From assembly GCA_008828725.1 (NCBI GenBank), contig MEHQ01003884.1:121462-185461 (forward strand): a stretch of 64,000 nucleotides of DNA. Direction: 5' to 3'. The position numbers and the translations under genes were made by a program. The notes beneath the pieces are model-generated. The model was not told the DNA's origin, made no database searches, and was given only the letters and a program-made list of their open reading frames with translations. Shown one piece after another: positions 45,601 through 57,388 of this stretch (the first letter of the stretch is position 1; every line of letters begins with the position of its first letter). The DNA comes from Saccharina japonica (taxonomy: Eukaryota; Sar; Phaeophyceae; Laminariales; Laminariaceae).

Positions 45601-48362
45601 ATTCTGCTCGCCCAAATGTTGAGTCTCCCGCGCGAAAACATGTATGGGCCCTTCTAGTTGTCTCGCCCCAGCCATCTACGAGATATCCAAGGGGAAGAAG
45701 AACGTCCGGCCCAGCTGTCTGCCGAAGCCCGATTAAGTTGCGACACAGTGTGAAAGCATCTATATGAGTATGAGCCCTAGGTGGTATTGGTGTTCTCGTC
45801 CTCCGACGCGTTGGTTCTAATGCTATGTATGTTAGGGGTGAGGATGAAGGTTGGCTTAGCTTCCGACCCGGTTGTAGCCCACTTGGCGTTGTTTGGTTAG
45901 CGCGATAACCTCAGTTTATTCTGGCGTGCCAAGAGCTAAGGTATTCACTCGGGTCAGACATTTTTGGAGGGCGAGTTCGCCGCAATGCCACACGGCGACG
46001 AAATGTGTACCCTTTCTTTTCTGTACTTTCTATTGAGCAGGAAGGCGTCTGTTTCACTCTATTTCACCGCCGACCTTGGCCTCTGCCGAATACTTACCGC
46101 GCACTACGTAGAGCAACGTATAGGCCATACAGATGGTTGCCGTCTGCGTCGACAGCTGTATTTACTCAAGTTGTGTTCCCTATCATGGAAAGGGCGGCTT
46201 CCAGTCTTTCAACGACGAACGTTATGTATGTGCCACCACAGAGACATCACATATCTGCCAGTCATCACTGCAAGCACCGTGAGCCGCCAAACTGGCTTAG
46301 CCGGAGAGCTGCGTCGTTTTATAGGCTACAGTAGTGTACCCCGATTATTCGCTGCCTGGGAGGCATGTGAGGACCGCGCCTCCCACTCTTCAGTTGGTCA
46401 ACCGAGAGGGAGGAATAGGTAGTATGAACCAGGTGTAAAACATGCGTTTTTTACACGTTTGTGTGTGTACGTACATGTTTGTAAGATGCGTTTTTTTTAA
46501 GAGCACCCTTCACATAGGGCATGCTTCGCAAGATGTGCACAAAATGATACAAGGAAAGCCGGGAAGTGGGGGAGCATTGCAGTGAAGAAAGAGGTACAGA
46601 AGCCGGTGGCTGTGAAAATAGAACCGACGACAGGAAGACAGCGCTCACAAAAGGTACGCTCCAACACTTTGAGGGATCGCAGGTGTCAGGTGGGCACGTC
46701 GTGCGAGGCTCCTGAAACACATATTCTCGACGGTTACGTCGATTCGGTCGTAGTGGACACGCTCCCTCGGATGCTTGTGGAAGGAACACGAGCATAATCG
46801 TGTACCTCAAAGCGACGATGAGGGGGGCTTGCACAGCTGGCAAGTGCCAGGTGCGCCCGACGGTTTTCTCTCGTGAAAGATGCGTACGCTGACGGGAAGT
46901 TATAAATGCTGCCACACGTTGCGCTTGGCGTCAAGTACGACAAGATTCTTCCGCCAAAAACAAAAACAAAAATAGTTGTCGAGTCTAGGGGGCTGCGCAA
47001 CGCTGACGTTTATAGAAGGGTTTTCTAGAAAACATTGAGCGCCTCAGAACCATGTAAGGAGCTCAAAAATGGTCTGTTTCGCACACGGCCACAATTTAGC
47101 CACCGATAACCTTGCACATGCACGGTTCGAATAGTGCGAACATAATTGCTACTGTGCGTACTCCACATTAATAGCAAGACGATATGAACTCACCTCCAAA
47201 CTAGCATGTTGGACATAACAACAAATACCGTCATCTCCGACGCGAGATGAACGGTGCGCGAGCCGTGAATTACGTTCGCGTGCAGCAGCTCCTGGATTGT
47301 GATCTGGATAACTATACGCGGACGAGTTGAAACGCGGACAGAAAACGTGAGCGGGGGAAAGGAGGTGGAACTGGTGTGCGAGGCTTGGCAGGCGTATACA
47401 CCGTTGACGTGAGGGTCGACAATTACCTGTTTTCGGTTCAGTAGTTGACTATCAATATGTCGTCATTTTTCACAACACGCGCACACTCACGTGGAACAGA
47501 GAGACGTCAAGGAGTTTGACATTGAAAGAGGCATGCGGCTAGCTTGGGCCCTTTTTGGACGGTCAAGTACGTACATAAAATCTTCCGGGCTACCGGTCGT
47601 GTGGAAATCTAAACTCAGAGTCGCATGAGCTTCTGAAGATTACGATATCAGCGTGGGTCTTGACGACCCGACGTAAACGGCGGGTCCGGCGCTGACAACG
47701 CTGTCGGCGGCACGGTGTATTTTACAGTGGCCGTATGGGACTCTTTTAAGCTCGATTTTCTGAACACGACGTACCTGCGGAGAGCTGCACGGGTATGATC
47801 ACACGGACATTCTCTGGCCCAATGCCGAAAACATCGTGCACTTGCGTGAGCTTGACCATGACGAAGATACTGGGGCCCACACCAATAACACAGGCGAGCT
47901 CAGTCGCCCGCCTCTCGTTGAAGAAGAAGCAGCCATGGTTTTCCCTGTTCCCCGCAAGCCAGCGAATCGCACGCATGCCAAGGGGTTGGCACGGTCAGTA
48001 TTGAGGACAGCGATGCCTTGGAAGGCACAAGTTGCAATCAGTCGTTCATTGGTAACCGAGTCTCGGTGTGCCCGAATGCCATAAATCGAGGGCAGAAATA
48101 CACGGGCAACGGCGGGAAACAATACATAAAAACATGTATCACAGCTGCACGCCATGCAGACAGGCATACCTGGAGTAGCGGTCGGGCATGTAGTAGAACA
48201 CGAGGAAGGTGCCAAGGGCAACTCCGATCACTGTCGTCACCGAAATCTTCATGATGACTGCCCCCTTGACGTATCGGGCGTATTTCAGCCGGTAATGTGT
48301 GTTGTAGGCAACTACGAGTCGAAAGGCACGGAGGCAGTAAGGCACAACACAGACCGCAACCC
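42626..48362 (-). CDS. 7TM-RGS receptor delta, exons B-H (first exon missing)
   Basis: Minus-strand exons are B 48170-48362, C 47775-47944, D 47194-47311, E 45108-45306, F 44705-44835, G 43630-43784 and H 42626-42729. All have the lengths and phases of beta and gamma except the shorter last exon. Landmarks: VAYNTHYRLKYARYVKG (B), CFFFNERRATELACVIGVGP (C), IQELLHANVIHGSR (D), FCRQSLCMESWDFIMDS (E), RPTSPQEVNLGSKMQ (F), IIMMLEQNILAKFKLTP (G), GMLELMASVSLGRVGSP (H). With a 244-bp first exon the protein would have 437 residues. That exon is not found up to 64000, where intron 1 is enlarged by LTR element B. Exons B-F occur again at 51780-55426 (see the single-N duplication). Role as in beta, inferred. 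Confidence 0.8.
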
Positions 48363-48549
48363 CTTGAGGCCGAGGGTAAGGGAGCGAGGGATGGCAAGCC
48401 GAAGGGTTAGTTTGGGCCAAGCACACACACAGCTTCCGTATCAGGAAGCGTCCGTTCGAACGTCTACGCCCGATGGTGTAGTCGAAGTATGGCAACGCTA
48501 TTGCCCTGAAACAATCCACGGGCGTCAATAATTCAAGTTGATACCAGGT

Positions 48550-51356
48550 TATTGATTGTGCTTGCAACAGATACAATAGGTACGATGACGGTTACAGGTA
48601 TTAAGGAGTTCATATACTTGATGGGGCTTTATTGAGGTAGAAATACGGGCCAGTTTTCTTCTGTCTGTGTGGTCCCGTGTTGAGTTGACTTTGTTTCGCT
48701 TCTGCTTCGAGGTCCAATAATGTGTATACTGAACTACGTGGTTTATGTCTACATTGGGGGGCGCTCCAGCACCTCGACCCTGTCCGCCTGTGTAAGGGCC
48801 CGCCATGCGCCCGAGGTTCAATCAACACGGTATAGCGCGCTAACGATCTCGGGCCGCTAGGGGCATCAGGTGGTACAGTCCGCGGAGGGCGGGTCTTTTC
48901 GCGTCGAGATGAATGGCGCGGATTTAGAAACATGGAAGACGGTGCAGCTGATGGAGATCGTGGACAAGCTGTACTGCGAGCGCCTCGTTGTGGTTGAACG
49001 CACTGTGCACTATGAAGGAGCTTGGGCCGCGCTTACCGGGAGGGTTACCGTGCTCGCGAAGGAGAGGGCCCGTCTCAACGAGGAGGATTTTCGGATTTCG
49101 TCGGCACAGCAGCAACTAAAGTGGAGGCAAGAGGTCATACACCCGATACGGCCGCAGCAGCAGCAGCAGCGTGCGGCCTCGGCAAGACGTGAGCCGACGC
49201 TGGTGGACCCGCTTGCTGCTCGAGGCACGAGCAGCGGCAGTAGCAGCTGGAGCAGCCGCAGCCGCAGCAACCCCAGCAGCAGCTGGAGCAGCAGCAGTTG
49301 GCAGCAGCAGCAAGGAGGGAGGAAGCCCATCGGGGGGAGATGGAAGTAATGAGAAGAGAGTTGGCAGCAGCGAAGCTGAGTGCCACAACGAGCGAGGCCC
49401 AGCTCGCTGACTTGGAGAGGACAGTGGCAGAGCAGACGAGGACAATAGCTGGAACTACAGTGCGGCGACAAGGGCAAGAGGCCCACGCAGGCACGTTTAC
49501 CACTACTGTGAACCATACCCGCTCTGCGCCCACCCCCAAATTTGATGAGGAAGTGACGAGAGAAGAAAAAAGAGAGACGAAGACAGACGGAGAGAGAGAA
49601 GAACAAGCTGACGAACTGGGTGGAGAGCAGACCTCTCGGAGCGACGATGATTGCAGCGCAGGGGACGGGCGACGCTAGGAGGCCCTGCAGCTGCCGCCTC
49701 TGATTGAGAAGAGTAGCCCCATTGAGCCGGCTGGTTGGGCGAGTCCGGGCGTGCAAGAGCAGGTCGCTCCGTCTGCAAGTCACGTTGAAACTCACCCAGC
49801 GGTGACGAAGGTAATTCAGTCATACGCGAAAGAGGACGTGGATGAAGATATGGTTGCATGCAGTGGAAGGGGGTTTCAGGGGGAGGAGCATAGAGTAAGC
49901 GCGGGAGACGACGAGGACGGCGTTGGGACGGGTGAGGAGCAGGAAAATCAGCCGCTGCCACCAAAGCTACCGCCACTACCGCCTCTGCCGCCGCCTCCGC
50001 CGCCGCCCGCGGAAGGCACGCGTGCAGATCTCGAGGCTGAGCAGCACGCCCTGGTAGTGGAGAGCCGTTTGGTACTGGCGCACCGAGCCCTGGTATCCTA
50101 CGAGAAACGTAAGGAGGACAAGGAAGTGGAAACGATGGTTGAGGCGGAGCAACAAGAAGAGGAGGAAGGGGAAGGGACGAGAAGCGGGCAGCAGCAGCAG
50201 CAGCAGGAGAGCAAGCAGGTGCGGGGGAGAGACGAGCAACACCACCTACAGTAAGGTTGTGGTCGGACCAGCATGGAAGCTGGGCCGCGATGGCGCCTGG
50301 GTGGTGGGCTCATGCCTCCGTTCAGTCCTGGTTGAGGTATACGCTTTGTTTGTGCTGCTTGATTGATTGAGGTTTCTAGTTTTTGATGATGATGTGTTTT
50401 AGTAGGATGACACTTGCTGTTCAAGTGCACGTAGTAGAGCGTCGTGGGAGTAAGCTTGTTGACCACCTACTACTATACTGAATACGAGTAGTTGGTTCTG
50501 TTGTTTTGCGTTCTTGGCGCGGAATGATATGACTTGGGGCATGGGAAGGATGAGATATGATGCATTGCATACTATAATTGAGTACGCACGTGACGAGCAC
50601 TTGACGAGCTGACATTCTGTTTCGGTTGTGTGCTTTGCTTCTTGAATTCCGTGCTCGCTTCTTCTTGAATGCTGTGTTAACGTGCTGTCGTACTTCTGTC
50701 GCACTGAACTGCTGCTTGATAGCAGCGGTATACCGCGTAGCCAGCGTGCATAGTACATTAAGTGGTGCTATATCGAAACCAGCAGGGCAAGGTACATGAA
50801 ACGTGCTCATATGGTTGTACTGCTGTATCTGTCTTGAGTTACCTCGTGATGCGAATACTATACTGCGGTGAGTATACCAGGTATACAGATATGATTCGGC
50901 GCACGGTGCGTTTCGTGATCTATGGGCGTATGATTATATATGTTAATACGCACCCTGGTGCCAGAGGAGTAGTGGATAAATGCAAGTGGCCTCGTAATAG
51001 TTTTGAGCTTGGAAAAATGATGCAGCACGAGAAATAAGTGACTCGCCCCCTCTACCTCCCTCCCTCCCTCCTTCCCTCCCTCTGTTCCCAAAAGATGTGG
51101 GTTGGCACGTAAAGGTTGGTGATAGTAGATTGACGGGGTAGTAGGATAGGGGAGATAGAGAATTGAAATACTCCTGCTGTGCTTCTTATCTTGTGTAACT
51201 GATGTAAATGTTATAACACTAGCGTTTTACCAGGTATGTACCAGGTACCAGGTACAAAGCACTACGTAAGCACTGCTGTTTCAGATAGGGTTCTCACGGT
51301 TGATGAATGTTGGAATGTCGCTTTGTGGTATGGTATGCGCGTGATGATTGATACCG
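48550..51356 (+). mobile_element. LTR element B, left copy, truncated at the N
   Basis: 5' LTR at 48550-48827 (TATTGATTGTGC ... ATCAACA), preceded by CAGGT. The coding region and part of the non-coding interior follow. The sequence stops at 51356, at the point equivalent to 58453 of the right copy, so no 3' LTR is present here. Truncation coincides with the assembly gap, not with a biological boundary. Confidence 0.75.
48909..50254 (+). pseudogene. Gag-like ORF of element B, left copy, broken
   Basis: Starts MNGADLETWKTVQLMEIVDK. Relative to the other copies an 11-bp deletion near 49231 shifts the frame, and an in-frame TAG lies at 49676. The frame downstream keeps the coiled coil (VMRRELAAAKL), the Pro block (PLPPKLPPLPPLPPPP) and the Gln run, ending early with HHLQ and a TAA at 50252. 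Not translatable as one protein. Confidence 0.6.
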
Positions 51357-51357
51357 N
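51357..51357. other. Single N: assembly junction
   Basis: The only ambiguous base in the window. Sequence to its left matches the sequence ending at 58453, and sequence to its right matches that starting at 44283, so it marks the join between two overlapping copies. Confidence 0.95.
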
Positions 51358-51779
51358 GTGCACACTTGAGCCGAGGTGCGTACGACAAGGGTCGCGCCTT
51401 TGAGCGCCAACATTCATAACTGACGGGGGCACTCCTGCACCAATCCATCTACCCGATAAATTTTCATCCGATGCATAATTTGTCTCCATGTTTCAACGGT
51501 AATTGAGTACGTACGCTGCACGCCCATGTGATTGTGTATCGCACTTGCTGCTGCTGCTGCTTACAACGTTTTGTGAACGCCGGCTGCTGGGGGAGGAATA
51601 TGTATGGACCTCCTATACTACAATCAAGTGAGGAAGTTCAGGCAGTTCAGGTGCTATTAGACAGTATCCCCTGCAACAAGTACCACGCGTCTATAGAATG
51701 AGTCATGCTGCCTGCTAGCCTGACGGGCGCTTTCGGTGCTGCGTTTCACGTTTCTCTGGCATCACACCGTCATTCTCAC

Positions 51780-54700
51780 TTGGTCTGGAACATCAGTAGT
51801 TTTTCTTGCATCTTACTGCCGAGGTTGACCTCCTGCGGGGACGTGGGCCGAAGGTACCGATCCAGGATGCGGAGAAACATCGTGTGCTGCTCGTGTGGGT
51901 TGGTCAATTTCTGGGCCGAGGGACAAGACGACAACACGGGTCCGGAATTTTGTTTCAAAGAACGATGCTGACGAAACGCACACAGGTATCAAGCTCCTCG
52001 GCGAACAACGCGGGACCTACCTTCCCTCTCGAATAAAGGCCGTTGTGCGTACTACTTCAACTCTATATACTCCTCTGAGCGTCGAGTAATGCACAGCTGC
52101 CCTTTGGGCTCCTTTAGTGTACTTGGATACTTATTGGGTCATAGGTTCGTGGTGAGCATGTTTGTCGCGTAGCTGTGTGTACCTTGTAAGCCATGGAATC
52201 CATGATAAAGTCCCAGCTCTCCATGCACAAGCTCTGCCGACAGAAGTCTCCGAATAACTCCGCGACCGCCCCACCATCTTGAGCGTATTCATAGACCCCT
52301 TCTTTGTCGCCATTTCTTCGGGACGTGTTTGCCTCCATCGGCAGCACAAACATCTTCCCGGCGCCGTGCCAACCATGGTACCTGGACACCGGGACCAGAA
52401 CGCTACAAGACTCGTGGGAAATACGCACGAGGGTAAAAGCAAAAGGAGATGACAGGATGTGGGTAGGGAGTGTTTCTATGACGACAGCATGAGGAACGCT
52501 CAGAGTCATTCACGGCGATGCCGTACGTCGGCGGAGGCAATCCATAGGACGGCCGCAAGCAGTGCTCTAAAACGTGGTGGGGGAGTAAAGCTGCGCACTT
52601 CTCTTGCAAAGGTGAAGGATGCGACCAACCGCACGACATCCCAAGAAACCCTCAGGGAAATTGCGACCAACCGTATATTCTGCTCGCCCAAATCTCAAGT
52701 CTCCCGCGCGAAAACATGTATGGGCCCTTCTAGTTGTCTCGCCCCAGCCATCTACGAGATATCCAAGGGGAAGAAGAACGTCCGGCCCAGCTGTCTGCCG
52801 AAGCCCGATTAACTTGCGACACAGTGTGAAAGCATCTATATGAGTATGAGCCCTAGGTGGTATTGGTGTTCTCGTCCTCCCACGCGTTGGTTCTAATGCT
52901 ATGTATGTTAGGGGTGAGAATGAAGGTTGGCTTAGCTTCCGACCCTGTTGTAGCCCACTTGGCGTTGTTTGGTTAGCGCGGTAACCTCAGTTTATTCTGG
53001 CGTGCCAAGAGCTAAGGTATTCACTCGGGTCAGACATTTTTGGAGGGCGAGTTCGCCGCAATGTCACACGGCGACGAAATGTGTACCCTTTCCTTTCTGT
53101 ACTTTCTATTGAGCAGGAAGGCGTCTGTTTCACTCTATTTCACCGCCGACCTTGGCCTCTGCCGAATACTTACCGCGCACTACGTAGAGCAACGTCTAGG
53201 CCATACAGATGGTTTACGTCTGCGTCGACAGCTGTATTTACTCAAGTTGTGTTCCCTGTCATGGAAAGGGCGGCTTCCAGTCTTTCAACGACGAATGTTA
53301 TGTATGTGCCACCACGGAGAGATCACATATCTGCCAGTCATCACCGCAAGCACCGTGAGCCGCCAAACTGGCGTATCCGGACATCTGCGTCGTTTTATAG
53401 GCTACAGTAGTGTACCCCGAATATTCGCTGCCTGGGAGGCATATGAGCACTGCGCCTCCCACTCTTCAGTTGGTCAACCGAGAGGGAGGAATAGGTAGTA
53501 TGAACCAAGTGTAAAACATTACGTTTGTGTGTACGTACATGTTTGCAAGATGCGTTTTTTTTAGAGAACCCTTCACATAGGACATGCTTCGCAAGGTGTG
53601 CACAAAATGATACAAGGAAAGCCGGGAAGTGGGGGAGCATCGCAGTGAAGAAAGAGGTACAGAAGCCGGTGGCTGTGAAAATAGAACCGACGACAGGAAG
53701 AGAACGCTCACAAAAGGTACGCTCCAACACTTTGAGGGATCGCAGGTGTCAGGTGGGCACGTCGTGCGAGGCTCCTGAAACACATCTTCTCGACGGCTAC
53801 GTCGATTCGGTTGTAGTGGACACGCTCTCTCGGATGCTTGTGGAAGGAAGAAGAGCATAATCGTGTACCTCAAAGCGACGATGAGGGGGGCTTGCACTGC
53901 TGGCAAGTGCGAGGTGCGCCCGACGGTTTTCTCTCGTGAAAGATGCGTACGCTGACGGGAAGTTATAAATGCTGCCACACGTTGCGCTTGGCGTCAAGTA
54001 CGACAAGATTCTTCCGCCAAAAACAAAAACAAAAACAGTTGTCGAGTCTAGGCACGCTGTGCAACCCTGACGTTTATTGAAGAGTTTTCTAGAAAACATT
54101 GAGCGCCTCAGAACCATGTAAGGAGCTCTAAAATGGTCTGTTTCGCACACGGCCACAATTTAGCCACCGATAGCCTTGCACATGCACGGTTGGAATAGTG
54201 CGAACATAAGTGCTACTGTGCGTACTCCAAATTAATAGCAAGACGATATGAACTCACCTCCAAACTAGCATGTTGGACAAAACAACAAATACCGTCATCT
54301 CCGACGCGAGATGAACGGTGCGCGAGCCCTGAATGACGTTCGCGTGCAGCAGCTCCTGGATTGTGATCTGGATAACTATACGCGGACGAGTTGAAACGCG
54401 GACAGAAAACGTGAGCGGGGGAAAGGAGGTGGAACTGGTGTGCGAGGCATGGCAGGCGTATACACCGTTGACGTGAGGGTCGACAATTACCTGTTTTCGG
54501 TTAAGTGGTTGACTATCAATATGTCGTCATGTTTCACAACACGCGCACACTCACGTGGAACAGAGAGACGTCAAGGAGTTTGACATTGAAAGAGGCATGC
54601 GGCTAGCTTGGGCCCTTTTTGGACGGTCAAGTACGTACATAAAATCTTCCGGGCTACCGGTCGTGTGGAAATCTAAACTCAGAGTCGCATGAGCTTCTGA

Positions 54701-55426
54701 AGGTCACGATATCAGCATGGGTCTTGACTACCCGACGTAAACGGTGGGTCCGGCGCTGACAACGCTGTCGGCGGCACGGTGTATTTTACAGTGGCCGTAT
54801 GTAACTATTTTAAGCTCGATCTTCTGAACACGACGTACCTGCGGAGATCTGCACGGGTATGATTACACGGACATTCTCTGGCCCAATGCCGAAAACATCG
54901 TGCACTTGCGTGAGCTTGACCATGACGAAGATACTGGGGCCCACACCAATAACACAGGCGAGCTCAGTCGCCCGCCTCTCGTTGAAGAAGAAGCAGCCAT
55001 GGTTTTCCCTGTTCCCCGCAAGCCAGCGAATCGCACGCATGCCAAGGGGTTGGCACGGTCAGTGTTGAGGACAGCGATGCCTTGGAAGGCGCACGTTGCA
55101 ATCAGTCGTTCATTGGTAACCGAGTCTCGGTGTGCCCGAATGCCATAAATCGAGGGCAGAAATACACGGGCAGCGGCGGGAAACAATACATAAAAACATG
55201 TATCACAGCTGCACGCCATGCAGACAGGAATACCTGGAGTAGCGGTCGGGCATGTAGTAGAACACGAGGAAGATGCCAAGGGCAACTCCGATCACTGTCG
55301 TCACCGAAATCTTCATGGTGACTGCCCCCTTGACGTATCGGGCGTATTTCAGCCGGTAATGCGTGTTGTAGGCAACTACGAGTCGAAAGGCACGGAGGCA
55401 GTAAGGCACAACACAGACCGCAACCC
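51780..55426 (-). CDS. Receptor delta exons B-F, second copy
   Basis: Minus-strand exons are B 55234-55426, C 54839-55008, D 54258-54375, E 52183-52381 and F 51780-51910. All open frames and splice sites are preserved. Amino-acid differences from the left copy are few (for example HANVIHGSR versus HANVIQGSR; ISVTTVIGVALGT versus ...ALGI). Exons G and H are not repeated, so this copy alone cannot make a full receptor. If the duplication is an assembly artefact, this is simply the other allele of delta. Confidence 0.75.
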
Positions 55427-55960
55427 CTTGAGGCGGAGGGTAAGGGAGCGAGGGACGGCAAGCCGAAGGGTTAGTTTGGGCCAAGCACACACACCGCTTC
55501 CGTATCAGGAAGCGTTTGTTCGAAAGTCTACGCCCGATGGTGTAGTCGAAGTATGGCAACGCTATTGCCCTGAAACAATCCACGGGCGTCAATAATTCAA
55601 GTTGATACCAGACTATTGATTGTGCTTGCAACAGATACAACAGGTACGATGACGGTTACAGGTATCAGGGAGTTCATATACTTGATGGGGCTTCATTGAG
55701 GGCCAGCTTTCTTCTGTCTGTGTGGTCCCGTGTTGACTTGGCTTCGTTTCGCTTCTACTTCGAGGTCCGATAATATGTATACTGAACTACGTGGTTTATG
55801 TCTACATTGGGGAGCGCTCCAGCACCTCGACCCTGTCCGCCTGTGTAAGGGCCCGCCATGCGCCCGAGGTTGACTCAACACGCTATAGCGCACTAACGAT
55901 CTCGGGTCGCTAGGGGATCAGGTGGTGCAGTCCGCGGAGGGTGGGTCTTTCCGCGTCGAG

Positions 55961-57388
55961 ATGAATGGCGCGGAATTAGAAACATGGAAGACGGTGCAGC
56001 TGATGGAGATCGTGGACAAGCTGTACTGCGAGTGCCTCGTTCTGGTTGAACGCACTGTACACTATGAAGGAGCTTGGGCCGCGCGCACCGGGAGGGTTAC
56101 CGTGCTCGCGAAGGAGAGGGCCCGTCTCAACGAGGTGGATTTTCGGATTTCGTCGGCACAGTAGCAAATAAAGTGGAGGCAAGAGGTCATACACCCGATA
56201 CGGCCGCAGCAGCAGCAGCGTGCGGCCTCGGCAAGACGTGAGCCGACGCTGGTGGACCCGCTTGCTGCTCGGGGCACGAGCAACGCAGGCGAGCAGCGGT
56301 AGTAGCAGCTGGAGCAGCCGCAGCCGCAGCAACCCCAGCAGCAGCTGGAGCAGCAGCAGTTGGCAGAAGCAGCAAGGAGGGAGGAAGGCCATCGGGGGGA
56401 GATGGAGGTAATGAGGAGAGAGTTGGCAGCAGCGAAGCTGAGTGCCACAACGAGCGAGGCCCAGCTCGCTGACTTGGAGAGGACAGTGGCAGAGCAGACG
56501 AGGGCAACAGCTGGAACGACAGTGCGACGACAAGGGCAAGAGGCCCACGCAGGCACGTTTACCACTACTGTGAACCATACCCGCTCTGCGCCCACCCCCA
56601 AATTTGGTGAGGAAGTGACGAGAGAAGAAAAAAGAGAGACGAAGACAGACGGAGAGAGAGAAGAACAAGCTGACGAACTGGGTGGAGAGCAGACCTCTCG
56701 GAGCGACGATGATTGCAGTGCAGGGGACGGGCGACGCCAGGAGGCCCTGTAGCTGCCGCCTCTGATTGAGAAGAGTAGTCCCATTGAGCCGGCTTGTTGG
56801 GCGAGTCCGGGCGCGCAAGAGCAGGTCGCTCCGTCTGCGCGTCACGTTCAAACTCACCCAGCGGTGACGAAGATAATTCAGTCATACGCGAAAGAGGACG
56901 TGGATGAAGAGATGGTTGCATGCAGTGGAAGGGGGTTTCAGGGGGAGGAGCATAGAGTAAGCGCGGGAGACGACGAGGACGGCGTTGGGACGGGCGACGA
57001 GCAGGAAAATCAGCCGCTGCCACCGAAGCTACCGCCACTACCGCCTCTGTCGCCGCCTCCGCCGCCGCCCGCGGAAGGCACGCGTGCAGATCGCGAGGCG
57101 GAGCAGCACGCCCTGGTAGTGGAGATCCGTTTGGTACTGGCGCACCGAGCCCTGGTATCCTACGAGAAACGTAAGGAGGAGAAGGAAGTGGAAACAATGG
57201 TTGAGGCGGAGGAACAAAAAGAGGAGGAAGGGGAAGGGACGAGAAGCGGGCAGCAGCAGCAGCAGCAGCAAACAGGTGCGGGGGAGAGACGAGCAACACC
57301 ACCTACAGCGAGGTTGTGGTCGGATCAGCATGGAAGCTGGGCCGCGATGGCGCCTGAGTGGTGGGCTCATGCCTCCGTTCAATCCTGA
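55961..57388 (+). pseudogene. Gag-like ORF of element B, right copy, broken
   Basis: One frame carries the homologous protein from MNGAELETWKTVQLMEIVDK onward. TAG stops interrupt it at 56162 and in the Gln-rich region near 56300, and another lies at 56750. The coiled coil (EVMRRELAAAKL), Pro block and acidic/Gln region remain readable. A small deletion after the CAG run shifts the last part, so the conserved GLMPPFNPD ending is in another frame. Confidence 0.6.

Larger units (their letters stand above)
44283..51356. repeat. 7.1-kb duplicated segment, left copy
   Basis: Aligns end to end with 51358-58453, with scattered substitutions and small indels (offset drifts between 7052 and 7097). 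It contains delta exons F to B and the left part of LTR element B. It ends at the single N (51357), in the middle of the element. Confidence 0.9.

Noticed and set aside
45964..46422. 152-codon plus-strand frame in the delta intron D-E, also open in the second copy (53040-53498).
   Set aside because: Between the two copies most differences change amino acids (for example GHTDGC/GHTDGL, CHHRD/CHHGE, GLAGEL/GVSGHL), so there is no sign of purifying selection; it lies antisense in an intron.
49010..49795. 261-codon minus-strand ORF and its 293-codon counterpart at 55976-56857.
   Set aside because: Antisense shadows of the repetitive Gag-like coding region.
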